Shown here: positions 34,865 to 47,217 of the stretch, in pieces | How the letters are laid out: each line of letters starts with the position of its first letter | Numbering within the stretch: the first letter of the stretch is position 1 | Assembly (NCBI RefSeq): GCF_030463565.1 | Contig: NC_134648.1 | Location: 10,891,806-10,955,805 of the forward strand | Reading direction: 5' to 3' | DNA: 64,000 bases | Origin: Pelecanus crispus | Lineage: Eukaryota; Chordata; Aves; Pelecaniformes; Pelecanidae | Position numbers and translations under genes: made by a program | Notes under the pieces: model-generated | The model's input: the letters and a program-made list of their open reading frames with translations, nothing else | The model's database searches: none | What the model was told of the DNA's origin: nothing

Positions 34865-35454
34865 GACCAACCAAACTGAAAAACAGATATAAACATCTCA
34901 TTAGGTTCATGAAGGTCAAGATAAGCAATAAATTTCCTCTTTATCTGTATCACTCTATGCAGACAACTTTCCTGAAGTCCCTTGTGAGGTTTCAACACTT
35001 GTGGCAACCTTTTTATGATCTGTCACTGTACAGAAAGCAAATGAATTTTGCCTCTTGCTTAAATGTAAAGCAAGGATTGTAAATATTGAACCACTGTGAT
35101 GTGCCAAACTCCCGTAATACAGGCTTAGAGTAGTTGATTCTGAAAAGGAAGCTAATGAAATAATTGACCTCATTTCCATTCCAAGCAATCTGACTTTAAA
35201 GAGAAGCTTGCACTTTTATTCTACGGAAATTGCCCAGAAGAGTAATTCTTACTTATTTATTTCCTAAAAAATGCAAGAAAGTAAGGTTAAAAAATAGACA
35301 GATAATTTTTTTAGGTTGTTCAAAATTAGAAAGGCTAATGGTTTCCACTGGGCATAAGAAAATTAAAGGGACAAGTAGCCAACTGGTAATCATTATGACT
35401 AGTTCTGTGAAAATATTTTTTCATCATATTACATTGTATTCATCATATTATAGA

Positions 35455-35484
35455 TGTGTGTATATATATATTTACATATACATG
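35455..35484 (+). repeat. TG/TA dinucleotide stretch
   Basis: A short imperfect alternating TG-TA region (tgtgtgtatatatatat) in intron 1. Confidence 0.6.
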
Positions 35485-38400
35485 TGTTTAGATATGAATG
35501 TGAAACTTAAACTTTGCTAAAGGTCAAACGGCCCTTTAAACCCTTTAGTGGTCTGTCCACATCTCCCATGGTCCTTCAAAGTAATTTAATTCCACAAATT
35601 TTCCCACGAAAAGAAAGTAATTTAGTGAAACATTTGGGTAAGTACTTTTTCGTTTTTCCCCTGGAAAGATTGTGCCCCAAAGGGGATCAAAATTAAAAGG
35701 AATTTGTTAAAAATTTGCAGAAAATGTTGCTACTTCATTATTTTTTTTTTTATAACAAACCTCTGTAACTACTGTTTTGAGAACTTTGGTACAATATTAC
35801 TGTGCAGTTTTATACAAGTGGGAAATGAAATGCTTCTCTGTCATTTCATTTAGTGCTCTCAAATGCTTCTTTAGTATTTATTGCAACTTACTGGGCTTTC
35901 AAGGACTATAATGGAATTTAAAGTTTATTGGCATGGTTCAAGTAAGCTGTTTGCTCTTCTTCCATAACCTGGGGACTTCCTAGGGTCATAATATTCAAGG
36001 TTATTGTTTGCTCTGATGGCTTATTCATGAAAATGTTCACAAATCTCAAAAGTTTCATACTTTTTAACACACACAATTTGTCCAAAAATTTCTGCTAGAA
36101 AGCATGGTTGTTCTTTATTCATTCCTCATCATTCATTTCTCTATTAAAACCTTTCATTCTGCCAATGAGGGAACATACACAGTATTTGCCAAAAGTGACT
36201 AGTCACTTCTTACACTAGATGAGAAGTTCAATTCTTCAATAACCCTATGAACTACTATTTTCCATCCCCTAAAAAAACAGGGTAAACATTTGCAAATTAT
36301 GAATTAGTGACTCAGTTCACTTTGTGAATGATCATACAAGAAAAAGAAAAGTCTAAGTGTATCATTATTTATTCCAAGAAAATAATTAATCTGATTCTAT
36401 TTAATATATCCCAAGAAGTAGCAGAGCAAATGGATAGTGGAAATACACATTACAGCTCTTGACTACAGCTGCAGGAACGGTAACTTTTACAAAGCACAGC
36501 TACTCAGTTTTTGCACTGTGAAGGACCTAACAGGCCTGATGGTCATATGAATTTGCAGTATAAATGTATACCCCCAAAATTTCTTTCCTACCCAGCATAT
36601 CACCAGCTTCTCCTTTTGGCTAACAAGCTACAAGTGTGTCTCAAGTGCCAAATGGCTTTTAGAAAATTTCATGTTCATTCACTCCAGCTACATTTTCTGT
36701 CCTGCAAATGTAGCACCCTAACTGATTCTGCCTAACAGGATGCAATAGAGCCATTTAAGCTATCTCTGTGACATGTTACACATACAGTATTTGACAGTCT
36801 GGTACGGTGTCTTTAAAACTGGAGTCCTCTCTTCTGTTATGTTATTATTTACGCATTTTTTCCAGATTACACTATATAATATTTTTCACTGAATATACAA
36901 GACCAAATGTATACAGTAATTTTGCATATTTTATCAGATGTGCAAAGTATGTATTCAAAGAGAATATGGTAATAACCAAAAAGAACCAAGTCTGAGGCAT
37001 GGGAACCCGGATGAAACTTACTGCAGTTGTGTATATGCAGTCATGAGAAATTTTATTTTCTACTACGCTTTGTTTGTATCCATGTTTCTTGTGAAACAGA
37101 AGCTTTAGCTTTCACAAGAGGGACACCATAATTCTTTGTCAGTAGATACTACTGCAAGATGTCAGAAAGAAAAATGCAAGCCCTTGAACATATGACTCCT
37201 CTCCACTGTGTCTTTAAGAATCACTGCTCATTCAGCCAGCCGTCTGATTAGTAAAGACATTTTTTGTCACTTACAAACTCTAGCAGAATATTATGTGTCA
37301 ACTAAGTTGTCAAGGAAATTGCATTAATGCAGACTATGTATTTTAAGAAGAAATAGATGTGCAAACAAGAAGAAATTCTTCTTAGAACAAGGTTAACTTA
37401 CTGGATTCCAGATGTTAAGCTTTATCATAGAGACTGATCAGTTTTCTTCAGCAAGTATACTTTTGAGTGTTGTGCTCACATACAATTTTGATTGCAATTA
37501 ATAAACTATCTCAATATGAAGTTACCTGAATTACAAACAAAACATTGTGCTTACATAACTTTTCCTCTTAATAAGCAAAACTAAAATCTTTCTGCTGCTA
37601 CAAAATAAAAGAGAATATTTTGCTATGTTTTGAGTCCTTTTTTTCTGTTTATGAATGTCCATGAACAATTTGCTTTAATTTTTTTGTTGCTTAAAGGTCT
37701 AATTTTGCAATCTTACCAATAAATTATTATGTCAATCTTGTGTCAGTTTTGAATTATATCACAGCAATTGCTGCTGGAAAAATATTCTGAGCAGACAAAT
37801 CTCTATTGCCCATGCACTTTTTATTGTGAGTATTTTGTATGGCTATATAGTAATTCTGATTTCATACTGAAATTGTGCTATGGAATTTATGTACATTTAA
37901 ACCAATTGATAATTACCTTGGTGAAGTCCTAGGATTATATAATAATAATTCATAACAATAATTCATTGATCTAGTTCATTTATGAAATTTAGTTAACTTT
38001 AAGCAATACCTGGAAAAAACATTACACAAATTTGTAACCCAAGCAAAGCAGATGAAGAGAAAGCACACACTGATAAACTGGAATTTGTAACACTATTTAG
38101 GAATAAAAATATATGCAAGTTACTCAGAGGATTAGAACAGTATCTTAATCAAGACAAGAGCTTTATATACCCTAAGGAACTATGAATCCAAATGGTAGCT
38201 TAATAAGCAGAAGAAAAAAAAAAAATTCATTACTTGTTTCACATATGAACAGACAAAACCACCACTATCACTTCTGTATTTCACATCTTGATTTTTTGGT
38301 GAGTTTTTTCAACATCAGAGTTTTAGAGGGTAAGGCACAATCATTTATGTCAGGAAAAAACAAGTTACGGGCCTGCAATTTTGTACTGTCAGATTTTGAA

Positions 38401-38741
38401 TGGAATCATTATACATTTACCTTTGGTCTTACAACCTTCAGTACCAAAGAAGAAACATGCAATATATATGTATACATTCAACACTAACTCAGATTCTTTT
38501 GGAACAATTTGTGTTCATTCAAAGTCAATATAAAAGCTTATGTTCAGTAGATCAATATTAAAAACCTGCACAAAATAAAGAGGCATATTTTTATTTCTTT
38601 TTTTAACTAGATAATCTACAAAGTGCAGTTATATCTTAAAACTTTATTGATACTTTTGTACTGTGATCTAAAAAATGTTACCCACTTAGTATCTTAACCC
38701 TACCAAAATAAAATTATGTTATTAGCCTATTTGAGGGTGAT

Positions 38742-38907
38742 CAAATATTGGAATAGGTTGCCCATAGAGGCTGTGGAGTCTTCATCCTTGGAGAAATTTT
38801 GTCTGGGCACGGTCCTGGGCAGCCTACTCTAGGTGACCTCGCTTGAGCAGGGTGTTGAACTGGTTGATCTGGAGGGTCCCTTCTCCAGCAATTCTGTGAT
38901 TCTGTTT
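38742..38907 (+). mobile_element. CR1 LINE 3'-end fragment (sense)
   Basis: This matches the CR1 3' region in forward orientation. It has a ggaataggttgcccatagagg-like motif, the ...gtggagtct...ggagaaatt... segment, and the ending caattctgtgattctgttt. It is about 165 bp, strongly 5'-truncated, and in the same sense as SYT9. Its sequence differs from the minus-strand copies at 18203 and 31511, so it belongs to another CR1 subfamily. Confidence 0.9.
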
Positions 38908-39566
38908 AATAGGGTAATCTGAAGAAGGGAATTTATATTCCCATCATACAGTCTCTTGACATAAAAAGTGGGATTTTTCTTCTTTGTATAACATACCTAC
39001 TTTAAAAGTTAAGTAAAAAAATAGAAAAAAATCCAGCAATGACTCCACAAATAAACTAAGTCTTTTTGATAAAGCTGTTGTAGAAGTGATTGTAATAAAA
39101 TCTGTCATAGAAAGGCCATGCTCATCTCTCCAGTCTGTTATAATAACTGATGATATGATCCATTGGTAGAAAACTCTATTTCACTTGCTATTTCTGCATT
39201 GTTTTTAGCCTTGTGATTGCTACCAAAAAATGAACAAATGCACTGATTATGCTAAAAGCATAGGAGATTAATAAGAAATTGAAAGTCAGTGGAGTAAAAG
39301 GGATTCAAACATGATAACCTGGTCAAAAATTGATGAGTACATCAGAATATCTGTAAGACATGCCATGAGCAAGATATTCAGAGAGCCTATGTGCCCATGG
39401 CCTTACTGCAAACCACTGCTGAGGTACCCAAGTTGTTAAAACTGCATGGAAATAATAGCAGTGTCTTTCAAGTCCTCTAACAATGAAGTTACAGTCTTAA
39501 TAGACGAAAAAATCAGATTAAGCTCCCTAGTCCTGAGAGTGTGTAATCTGGGGCCACCCTGAAGAT

Positions 39567-40028
39567 CATAGAATTATAGAATGGTTTGGGTTGGAAGGGA
39601 CCTTAGAGATCATCTAGTTCCAACTCCCCTGCCATGGGCAGGGACACCTTCCACTAGACCAGGTTGCTCAAAGCCCCATCCAGCCTAGCCTCAAACACTG
39701 CTAGGGATGGGGCATCCACAACATCTCTGGGCAACATGTTCCAGTGCCTCACCAACCTCAGAGTGAAGAATTTCTTCTTTAATCTAATCTAAATCTACCC
39801 TCTTTCAGTTTAAAGCCACTACCCCTTGTCCTATCACTACATGCCTTTGTCAAAAGTCCCTCTCCAGCTTTCTTGTAAGCCCCCTTCAGGTACTGGAAGG
39901 CCTCAATAAGGTCTCCCTGGAGCCTTCTCTTCTCCAGGCTGAACAACCCAACTCTCTCAGCTTGTCATCATAGGAGAGGTGCTCCAGCCCTCTGATCATC
40001 TCCATGACCCTCCTCTGGACTTGCTCTG
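39567..40028 (-). mobile_element. CR1 LINE 3' fragment (460 bp)
   Basis: It starts with catagaattatagaatggt, the reverse complement of a CR1 3' end, and continues through standard CR1 landmarks: the gggacaccttccactagacc segment, agcctcaaacactgc, aaggtctccctggagcct, and tctccaggctgaac. It includes the end of ORF2 and the 3' UTR. It is broken by indels and has no open frame. It lies 660 bp downstream of a CR1 piece in the opposite orientation. Confidence 0.94.
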
Positions 40029-43000
40029 TTTTCTTATTTTCTGTCTGTCAAAAGGCCTCCTTTACTGACATATGAAAGTGCATTGCAGGGGATGTACTTG
40101 TTACCCATTTTAAAGGTACATGTTTTAAACAAAAAATTTGGGCTTACTTTCTATGGAACACATTACCCATTATTAACATGCTATAATATGGTCCAGGTAT
40201 TCTGATACACTGGAATTTGGGTACTCAGGTCACGCTGCAGCCATGATTAAGAAGCTATAGTTACAAAATTTTGACTTGGGTTCATATCAACACCTCAGGA
40301 CACTTGGTGCAGCATCATGGCTGTGCCAGGAAAGAGATCAATGCAAGTACCTATGGCACAGTGGTCTTCCTTGTGTTCATGAGATTCTCCATTGCAGAGC
40401 ATCAAGAGCTTGTATCAATGCAGAGTAGATACAGAGTAGATATTTCAGTTAGCCACTAATGGAACTGGCCAAATGCTAAAAGTGAGCACAGATGATCATC
40501 AAAAACATGGCAAAATGTGCACACTAAGTTTATATGTTGGAATGCTACTGAAAAAAAACTGTTCCTTCTGAAATACTTAGTACCATTCCTCACTGCTCCC
40601 AACATCCACGCCTACCTGTAAACTGCTCAGTCTTGCCTATAGTACTTGCCTGCACTTTCATTCACAGTTGCAGTTTAGCCGTGCATCAGATACTGCTCTG
40701 GAAAACACATTGCACTAATTCTGGTGAAAGCAGAGTGAATTGAGAAGCAGCTGGATTTTTGAGGAACACTTTCTGCACTGCAGATCTCTTATTTTTGTAA
40801 GGACAAACAAGTAAACACTTACCCTGCTCTCATTACAAAGTAGAGGAAATCACTGGCATCAGATGAGTACTGCGACCACATGAGAATACAGATAAACAGA
40901 CTTAGAAAAACTGAGACATCTGGAAAGATGGAGTAAAAATTACACAGAAAATACAGTATGTAACAGTACAAATGGCTAATGTAAAAGCAGGTCCAGGATG
41001 CAGCCAAAAATCTCTTCACTTGGGACTGCACTCACCCCAGGTATTCACACTGGATCTGCCCAGTTGCTGACAACTGCCAGCCAGGTGTGCAGTATCTGAA
41101 AAATACTGTCCAGTGAAAGGTAACAGTTTAGCATACTGCCCTTTAGCCCCACTGTCTTTCATAGAAGTAAGATGGATACATGACTGTCCCTTTTCCAACC
41201 GCAGAAACAAAAATTTCACACAAAAATGGTTCCAAAGGACTCAGAAAGAAGTAAAACCAAGATGATGAAAAATAACGCCTTCTTATTCTGCAACTTGGCA
41301 AGTTACCTGAACTGTTTATTACCCAGCTGCTCTGAAAGTAAGCTGTGAGATAAGGGTTCTCAGTGCTATGTTATTAAATGTAGAGGTATATTATTAAAGC
41401 CCTTCAAACTCTCCAAATGAAAAGTAGCTCATATTGCTCTCATGTATTTTTTTCTCATGATGTCAGTTCTCTAGATGACTGTGTCCTCTGCTAAAGTCAT
41501 CCTCCAGGTAGGGGGCTGTTGGTCTACCTGTCAAATTGTTCCTCACCTTCACACATCCTTGGCATTGGGCAGTCTCCAGTTCTCACCTTGTAATCTTCTG
41601 GCTGATTCCGACAACTCCCAGTTTCTCATTTCTTTCAATGCTGGATCATTTACTTGAATCAGTTCTTTGAAAAAGTGACCTTTTTGCAGACCTCTGATGT
41701 ATTTCTTCCTTCTCCTCCAGGGAATCCAAGACAAATTGGTTTATTGTGAAGGTCTTCTTTCACTACTGCATCCAAGTTCCTCTGCTTTTTAATCAAATGA
41801 AGAGATTGTGCTCTGCCTCCACTGCCAGAGTTGTTTACCAGTAAATATTCAAAAAATATCAAAGACCCACCATTATACTTTCTCCCAAATTGTCTTTTAT
41901 GCATGGGAGGAATTTCTTTAATTAATTTCAGCTCTGAAACTCTTTGCTATAATTCCAAACAGCTGCTGTACTGTCCCCACTGTTAATGAGCTTTGTCTTC
42001 ATATGACTGGGAGAAGGACAGAAAGAGCCACGCTGGCTAAGATTGTTTAAAATTGGTTTTCAGAATGCAAAATAAACTGGACGGCTCCTGCGTGAAACTG
42101 ATTGTAGTGTCACTCCCCCCTCTGCAGAAATTTAATCTGTCTGGCTAGTGAGAATGAGACTCACAGCAGGGGCAGAAGTTATTGACTTTTCCACTTTTTT
42201 GAATTGTTTCTTTTTTTCAAATTGACTGAGGCTATTTCTTCTGAATTGTCATTCTTAAATAATTGTCCTAGTAGGAGCAGTACATTTCAACCTCATGCCA
42301 TCCTTTGAAAATTTAGGCTACCTGTTAGCTAGAGAGATGCAGCCTGACATTCTGAACTTACACGCAGTGTGACAAATTGCTTTGATAAGGTTCTGTTTAT
42401 AATTTGAGGCAGTAAAATAGAATTCTTACTAATTGTGTTTAAGGCATGATGTGTAATCCACAGAGAAACTCATTTCAGAAACACTGTAACCATAAAAACA
42501 GCTGTTCCATTGAGTCATTTTCCCAATGTGCAACTTAAAACAAAGCAAAACAGAGAAAAAGCCTCTCCCAGTTGTAACTTATTTGTATTGATATGATTAT
42601 GGAGTAAGATAATGCTAGCAATGTGGGGAAAAACAACAGAAAACTCATCTCCACATTCCTTTTATACCAGAAATTTGGAAACAGAAAAAAGAGCCTTTGG
42701 AGTTAAACCCAAGAAAAACCTCAGTTTTGAAGAGATACTGGTACCTAAACTAAATGATGAACAGCAAGACATGTATTGGTAGTCAAAAATAATTTGCAAA
42801 GATAAGAATGAATCTAAGATTAGAAAGAATTGAATTTCTTCTAATTAAAGTGGTGAAACAAGATACTTCAGTTAAATACCTAAAAAAAAATTCATGCCAC
42901 ATGTATGTGTGCATATGTTCACAGTCTCTGAAAGAGAAGATGGTAAGATCTGCTAAAGGAGATAGAGGAAACTGCACTACATCAAAGGAAAATAAAAATA

Positions 43001-43360
43001 TAATGTACTGCAGGCACTACTCTTTCATCAGTAGAAAGTTGAGTGAACAAGTGAAGAGCCCTTTTCATATTTAGGATGACCCTTCAAGCCACCCAGCTTT
43101 TGGAGGGAAAATATAAACTAAGTTCTATAAGGATGAGATTTATACTGAATTCCAAACAAGGTTAGTTTTTTTTTCTTGGGGGAAAAAAAAAAGAACAGAA
43201 CATTTAATATGTTTCTATTGTATGACTGTTGCAGAGACCAGAATTTAATTTTTGTAGACCTGCAATCCAGAGATGTTTACTTCCCATACTGTATGCCTTG
43301 GAGATGCAGAGCTCCAAAAAGCACAAAGATGTGACATGCATGTGTTTTTCTTGTTTGCAG

Positions 43361-43712
43361 ATATCTCAATAAGCTTGCTCTCCCTAGTTGTCACAGCCTG
43401 TGGTCTTGCTCTTTTTGGTGTCTCTCTGTTCGTGTCCTGGAAGCTTTGTTGGATTCCTTGGCGAGAGCGTGGTCTGCCATTTGGGAACAAAGACAACAAA
43501 CAAGAATCATTGAACTACACAGATACAGAGACCAATGATCATGACTACAGTGAGGATTATCTGGGTCAGCCTACAGCCTATCCAGAGTCCTCCATGAAGA
43601 TCAGCCACACCTCCCCTGATATTCCATTAGATGCTCAAGTGGGAATGAAGGAGAACTGCATAAGCAATGTGCAAATGCATCGTCAGACCACTGAACCAAC
43701 CTCTTCTGCTCG
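43361..43712 (+). CDS. SYT9: Synaptotagmin-9, coding exon 2 (transmembrane segment and linker)
   Basis: This exon completes codon 50 (Asp), encodes residues 51-166, and gives two bases of codon 167. A hydrophobic helix at about 53-75 (SLLSLVVTACGLALFGVSLF) is the single membrane anchor that places the protein in vesicle or granule membranes. Trp76-Lys-Leu-Cys79-Trp follows, and Cys79 is a likely palmitoylation site by family analogy. The cytosolic linker is acidic at 104-116 and carries the ISHTSPDIP motif (130-138) shared by SYT9 and SYT10. The acceptor is TTTGCAG at 43354-43360 after a T-rich tract. The donor is CG|GTCAGT at 43713, weaker than consensus but exact by homology and phase. Retaining intron 2 would add nine or ten residues and end at a stop at about 43741. 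Confidence 0.95.
43362..43538 (+). CDS. Overlapping upstream ORF of SYT9, exon 2 part (candidate)
   Basis: This is the continuation of the frame that opens at the ATG at 9007. After the exon 1/exon 2 junction the codon AG|A is completed at 43361, and 58 further sense codons run to TGA at 43536-43538. The peptide here is Trp/Cys/Leu-rich (SLWSCSFWCLSV), because it is the +1 shadow of the SYT9 transmembrane exon. It exists only if exon 1 and exon 2 are spliced as for SYT9. Confidence 0.28.
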   Translation, partial: YLNKLALPSCHSLWSCSFWCLSVRVLEALLDSLARAWSAIWEQRQQTRIIELHRYRDQ

Positions 43713-46670
43713 GTCAGTAACTCCAATTTGTCTCTGCTATTAATGAATACAGATACAGTCAGAAGAGCACAGATTGATTATCCAGTACACTGATCTATTA
43801 AAAATGCATAATGTACTTTCTGCGGTGTTTTTTTAAAAAAAATACACAAAAGTTATTCTTTGAGGTGCACAAACCTCTTGGGTTGAAAGAACAGGATCAC
43901 TATGCTATTCCACTCTTTCTATCAACTACTGTCCTGTTTGTGCCTCTCCCTCAGAAGCTGGACAACACAGAGTACTGTGTGTCTGTTAAAGCACTGGAAC
44001 AGCCTAGATTTAGCTTGTAAAGCATATTCATTTGCACTTGGCACTGATGCTGTAATATCTCCTCAAAGATTTTTAAAACAGCCAAAGAAGAAAAGTAGGG
44101 CAAGATAATGAAACAGTTGCAAGAGTTAGAAATAGGATGAAAAATCATAGATTTTAGCCACAATCATGACTGTGGGGGGAAAAGTGACTGAACAAGAGTC
44201 AGTGAGGTCTCCAGGGGAACTGGAGAACCGGTACAGGAGGGAAGAGGAAAGAGGGAGGGTGAGAGTATGTGCAGGGGCAGGTGATAAAAGGATTATGTTT
44301 CACACAGTAAGAAAAAGGATCAGCATGTGAAGAGCCAGTAAATTTCTGAGTCAAAGCAGATGCACTTCAGCTGGAGAAGGTAGAGCACTAGCCCAACTGC
44401 TCTTTGCTAGCCTCCTTTCTGGCCGTTTGGGAGAGCAAGTTTAGCCAAGACTCTTGCCTGCAGGCACACCTGAACATGGGTAAGATGACAGCAGCTAGCA
44501 GCCAATTCAGTAATTGCCAGTTGTCCAGAACATGCCTCAGAAAGAATTTGAGAAGTCCCCAGAACATTATTAATGGTATGCAGCAAAAGCTCCAGGTGCC
44601 CTTCCTCCTTAGATTAGCATAAGAATGGCTTGGGCTTATATTGTTGTAGGAATCCATGGGGAGGTCAAACCCATAATTATGGATACTGAATCCTTCACTT
44701 TACCACATGCAAAGTTGAATTCCAACTAAGGACTAATAGCCCAGAAGCACAGTACAGGGCTGGTGCTGCTGTATTTTCAAACTGCTGGGAAATAAGCATC
44801 TCACGAGATCCATTAACAACAGAAGATTCATATCCGACATCTAACACCAAGAGCTCTTGTGTGTCTTCGACACTGTGAAAGTACTGAGTCAGATACAGGC
44901 TTTCTCTGCTACAACAGGGCAGCAATTCTGACACTTAATCAAATGACAAATGCACAGTATTGCCAGAGCATAGCCATCTTGCAAGAAGCAGCAGCAATCC
45001 CAATCCATAAAAGAACTTGCCTCAGCATCCTGAGTGCATGGACAATGTCTTCCCTCCTGTGAATCTCTGAAGATCTTTCTTCTGGCAACTGTTGCCAGTC
45101 TGGCTCTCTGCAGCAGGTGTTATAGTGGCTCTCTGTCCACAAGGACATGACTTGTCCAGGTCCCACCCCTGCCCTATACCGTCTGCTGATACAGGCTTTG
45201 CTCTCTTTCATTGCCCCTTACTTTTGCCCAGGTCTTCTCCAAAAGACTCTTTCACTGAGCAGGAGGGGCCCATCTTCCTTGTACTGCATCCTTTTTTTGC
45301 CCACCTTTGTCTCTGCTGCTTTCTGGCATAACTGGGTAGCCAGCTGTGGCTTTCTGGGTGGCCACAGAGATCAGGCACCTGCCCTTGCTACAATCCTTGT
45401 TAAGCTGTCTCTCCAGTGCCCTCCTTCTTATTCCTCCCCAGGATATTCTGCACCTCGCACTGTGATGAGGAGCTTAACGGTTGAGCAATATAAATCTTTT
45501 TTTGTGACATGATAATATTTTGTCATGGAAATGACTAATGTATAACTATAAAATTATGTATTTATTATGCAACATGAGAAAAAAATTAGGATAGTATATA
45601 AGAGACTTCCTGTTTTAAGCACGTGTAAACATATATTTACAAGGAATTAAGCAACAACGATAGCAGAGGAACCATTGCTGACTATATTCAACATAAATAG
45701 CTTTGGATTAATCCTGTGCCAGCATTTTCCACATGCTCTTCCCATGTTTAACCACAGCTCATGGTACTCCAATACACTGAATGATTGCTGCATATGAATA
45801 GGACAAAAAGGTGGAAACCAACTCATATAAGATTAGGATTGTACCTAATCCAACTTTCACATCCCACTACCCTGACAGGGTTTGCAAAGTTGATTTCTGT
45901 TATCATCTCATGAAGTGGAAATTTCAATCACAATAACTGAGTGACTCCAGGTAATAAATTTCACTGGACCGAAGCTAAAAGCAACTTTCTCTCCTCAGAG
46001 TAATGAAACTAAAGGAGCATGTCAGCCAAAGTACCACAGAGATTATTACATCAAGTATGAGAGAAAAAACAAAACAATTGCTGGGGTGGTCAACAAACCA
46101 TTTCAGACCAGAACACTTGTAAATGAAGTAGTTGTAGAGATCAGCAAGAAATTAAAATGCAGAGATGTCAGAAGTATCCTCCTTTGTCCAGCTTTATCTT
46201 AGAACCAGAAATCAGCAAGCTCAGCTGGCATAATAGGCCAGATCCCGCTGCCATTTACATAATGTAACTCATTTCATAGGCAAAAATCCAAAGGATTAAG
46301 TTGAAAATGGTAACTGATAAGAACAGCTACAGTTCTTATCGTATCACATTATACTTGCCAATAAGGCAGATCCTTTGGATTTGCAATGGCCATGAATTTG
46401 CATTTGTTACTTTCTTCGGCCAGGTTTGGAGGGTGCTTACCACTAGCTTGAGACATAGGAACAGAAAATTATGTGATATTGGCAGTCTAATGCTGAAGGT
46501 GAGCTCTCATAACTGTTGAGTATCATGCTTTATCACTTCATGTGAGTAAAAACCTGACCCTGGCGTACATTACAAAAACAAGTCAAATGAGAACAAGATC
46601 TTTTGTGTGTGTGCACAGATTCTTGTAATCTTCAACACAATCTATTTCAATTCTTTCATTTTCACTTAAG
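43713..46670 (+). other. SYT9: SYT9 intron 2 (2.96 kb)
   Basis: The intron runs from GTCAGT to a pyrimidine-rich acceptor (TTCTTTCATTTTCACTTAAG) and interrupts Arg167 after its second base. A GC-moderate segment at 44.9-45.5 kb has two opposing open frames of 90-121 codons with no recognisable domain. No repeats of a known family were seen. Confidence 0.85.
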
Positions 46671-47217
46671 GCATAATTCAATCCGAAGACAGCTCAACCT
46701 CTCCAACCCTGACTTCAACATCCAGCAGGTTCAGAAACAGGAGCAACTGACGGGGATTGGCCGCATTAAACCAGAGCTATATAAACAAAGATCAGTGGAC
46801 ACAGACGATGGCCGGAGGAGTAATAGCAAAGCATGTGGAAAACTGAACTTTATTCTGAAATATGATTGTGATTTAGAGCAGCTGATAGTGAAGATACACA
46901 AGGCCATCAACCTGCCAGCAAAGGACTTCTCTGGAACTTCAGATCCGTATGTGAAGATATATCTGCTTCCTGATAGGAAAACAAAACACCAGACTAAAGT
47001 GCACAGAAAGACCCTAAATCCAGTATTTGATGAAGTTTTTTTATTTACTGTCCCATACAATGATCTGAACGCAAGGAAACTCCATTTCTCTGTGTATGAC
47101 TTTGACAGATTCTCCAGGCATGACTTGATTGGCCAAGTGATAGTGGATAATTTTTTAGATTTGGCAGATTTTCCCAGGGAATGTAATATTTGGAAGGATA
47201 TTGAATATGTCACCAAT
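46671..47217 (+). CDS. SYT9: Synaptotagmin-9, coding exon 3 (C2A domain)
   Basis: This exon completes Arg167 and encodes residues 168-349. It holds the [10 protein letters not shown] motif (196-205) before C2A and then a complete C2A domain (about 222-345). All five Ca2+-coordinating aspartates are present: Asp252 and Asp258 in loop 1 ([12 protein letters not shown]), and Asp310, Asp312 and Asp318 in loop 3 ([10 protein letters not shown]). Spacing matches SYT1 Asp172/178/230/232/238. C2A should therefore bind Ca2+ and acidic lipid. The role known for SYT9 is as a Ca2+ sensor for synaptic and dense-core vesicle fusion with SNAREs. The donor AAT|GTAAGT at 47218 is phase 0. The exon is unusually long because it fuses linker and C2A without an intron. 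C2B (about 140 more residues by comparison with mammals) must lie beyond the window. Confidence 0.97.

Larger units (their letters stand above)
9168..43360 (+). other. SYT9: SYT9 intron 1 (34.2 kb)
   Basis: The intron is bounded by GTACGG at the donor and a pyrimidine-rich TTTTTCTTGTTTGCAG acceptor. It splits codon 50 after its first base (phase 1). It is mostly AT-rich unique sequence. Recognisable contents are CR1 copies at 18092-18170, 18203-20110, 31511-31662, 38742-38907 and 39567-40028, a solo LTR at 30525-31108, and simple repeats. I found no convincing internal exon or RNA gene. The stretches 9.8-18.0, 20.1-30.5, 31.7-38.7 and 40.0-43.3 kb show only short, unsupported open frames. Confidence 0.85.

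Noticed and set aside
43273..43360. In-frame ATG-containing sequence just upstream of exon 2
   Set aside because: It lies before a good splice acceptor, and homology begins exactly at 43361, so it is intron sequence and not an alternative start with support.
45147..45512. 121-codon frame in intron 2 and opposing 90-codon frame
   Set aside because: No recognisable domain, opposite frames in a GC-moderate patch, and no splice context.
46731..47216. 161-codon minus-strand frame
   Set aside because: Antisense shadow of SYT9 exon 3 (C2A).
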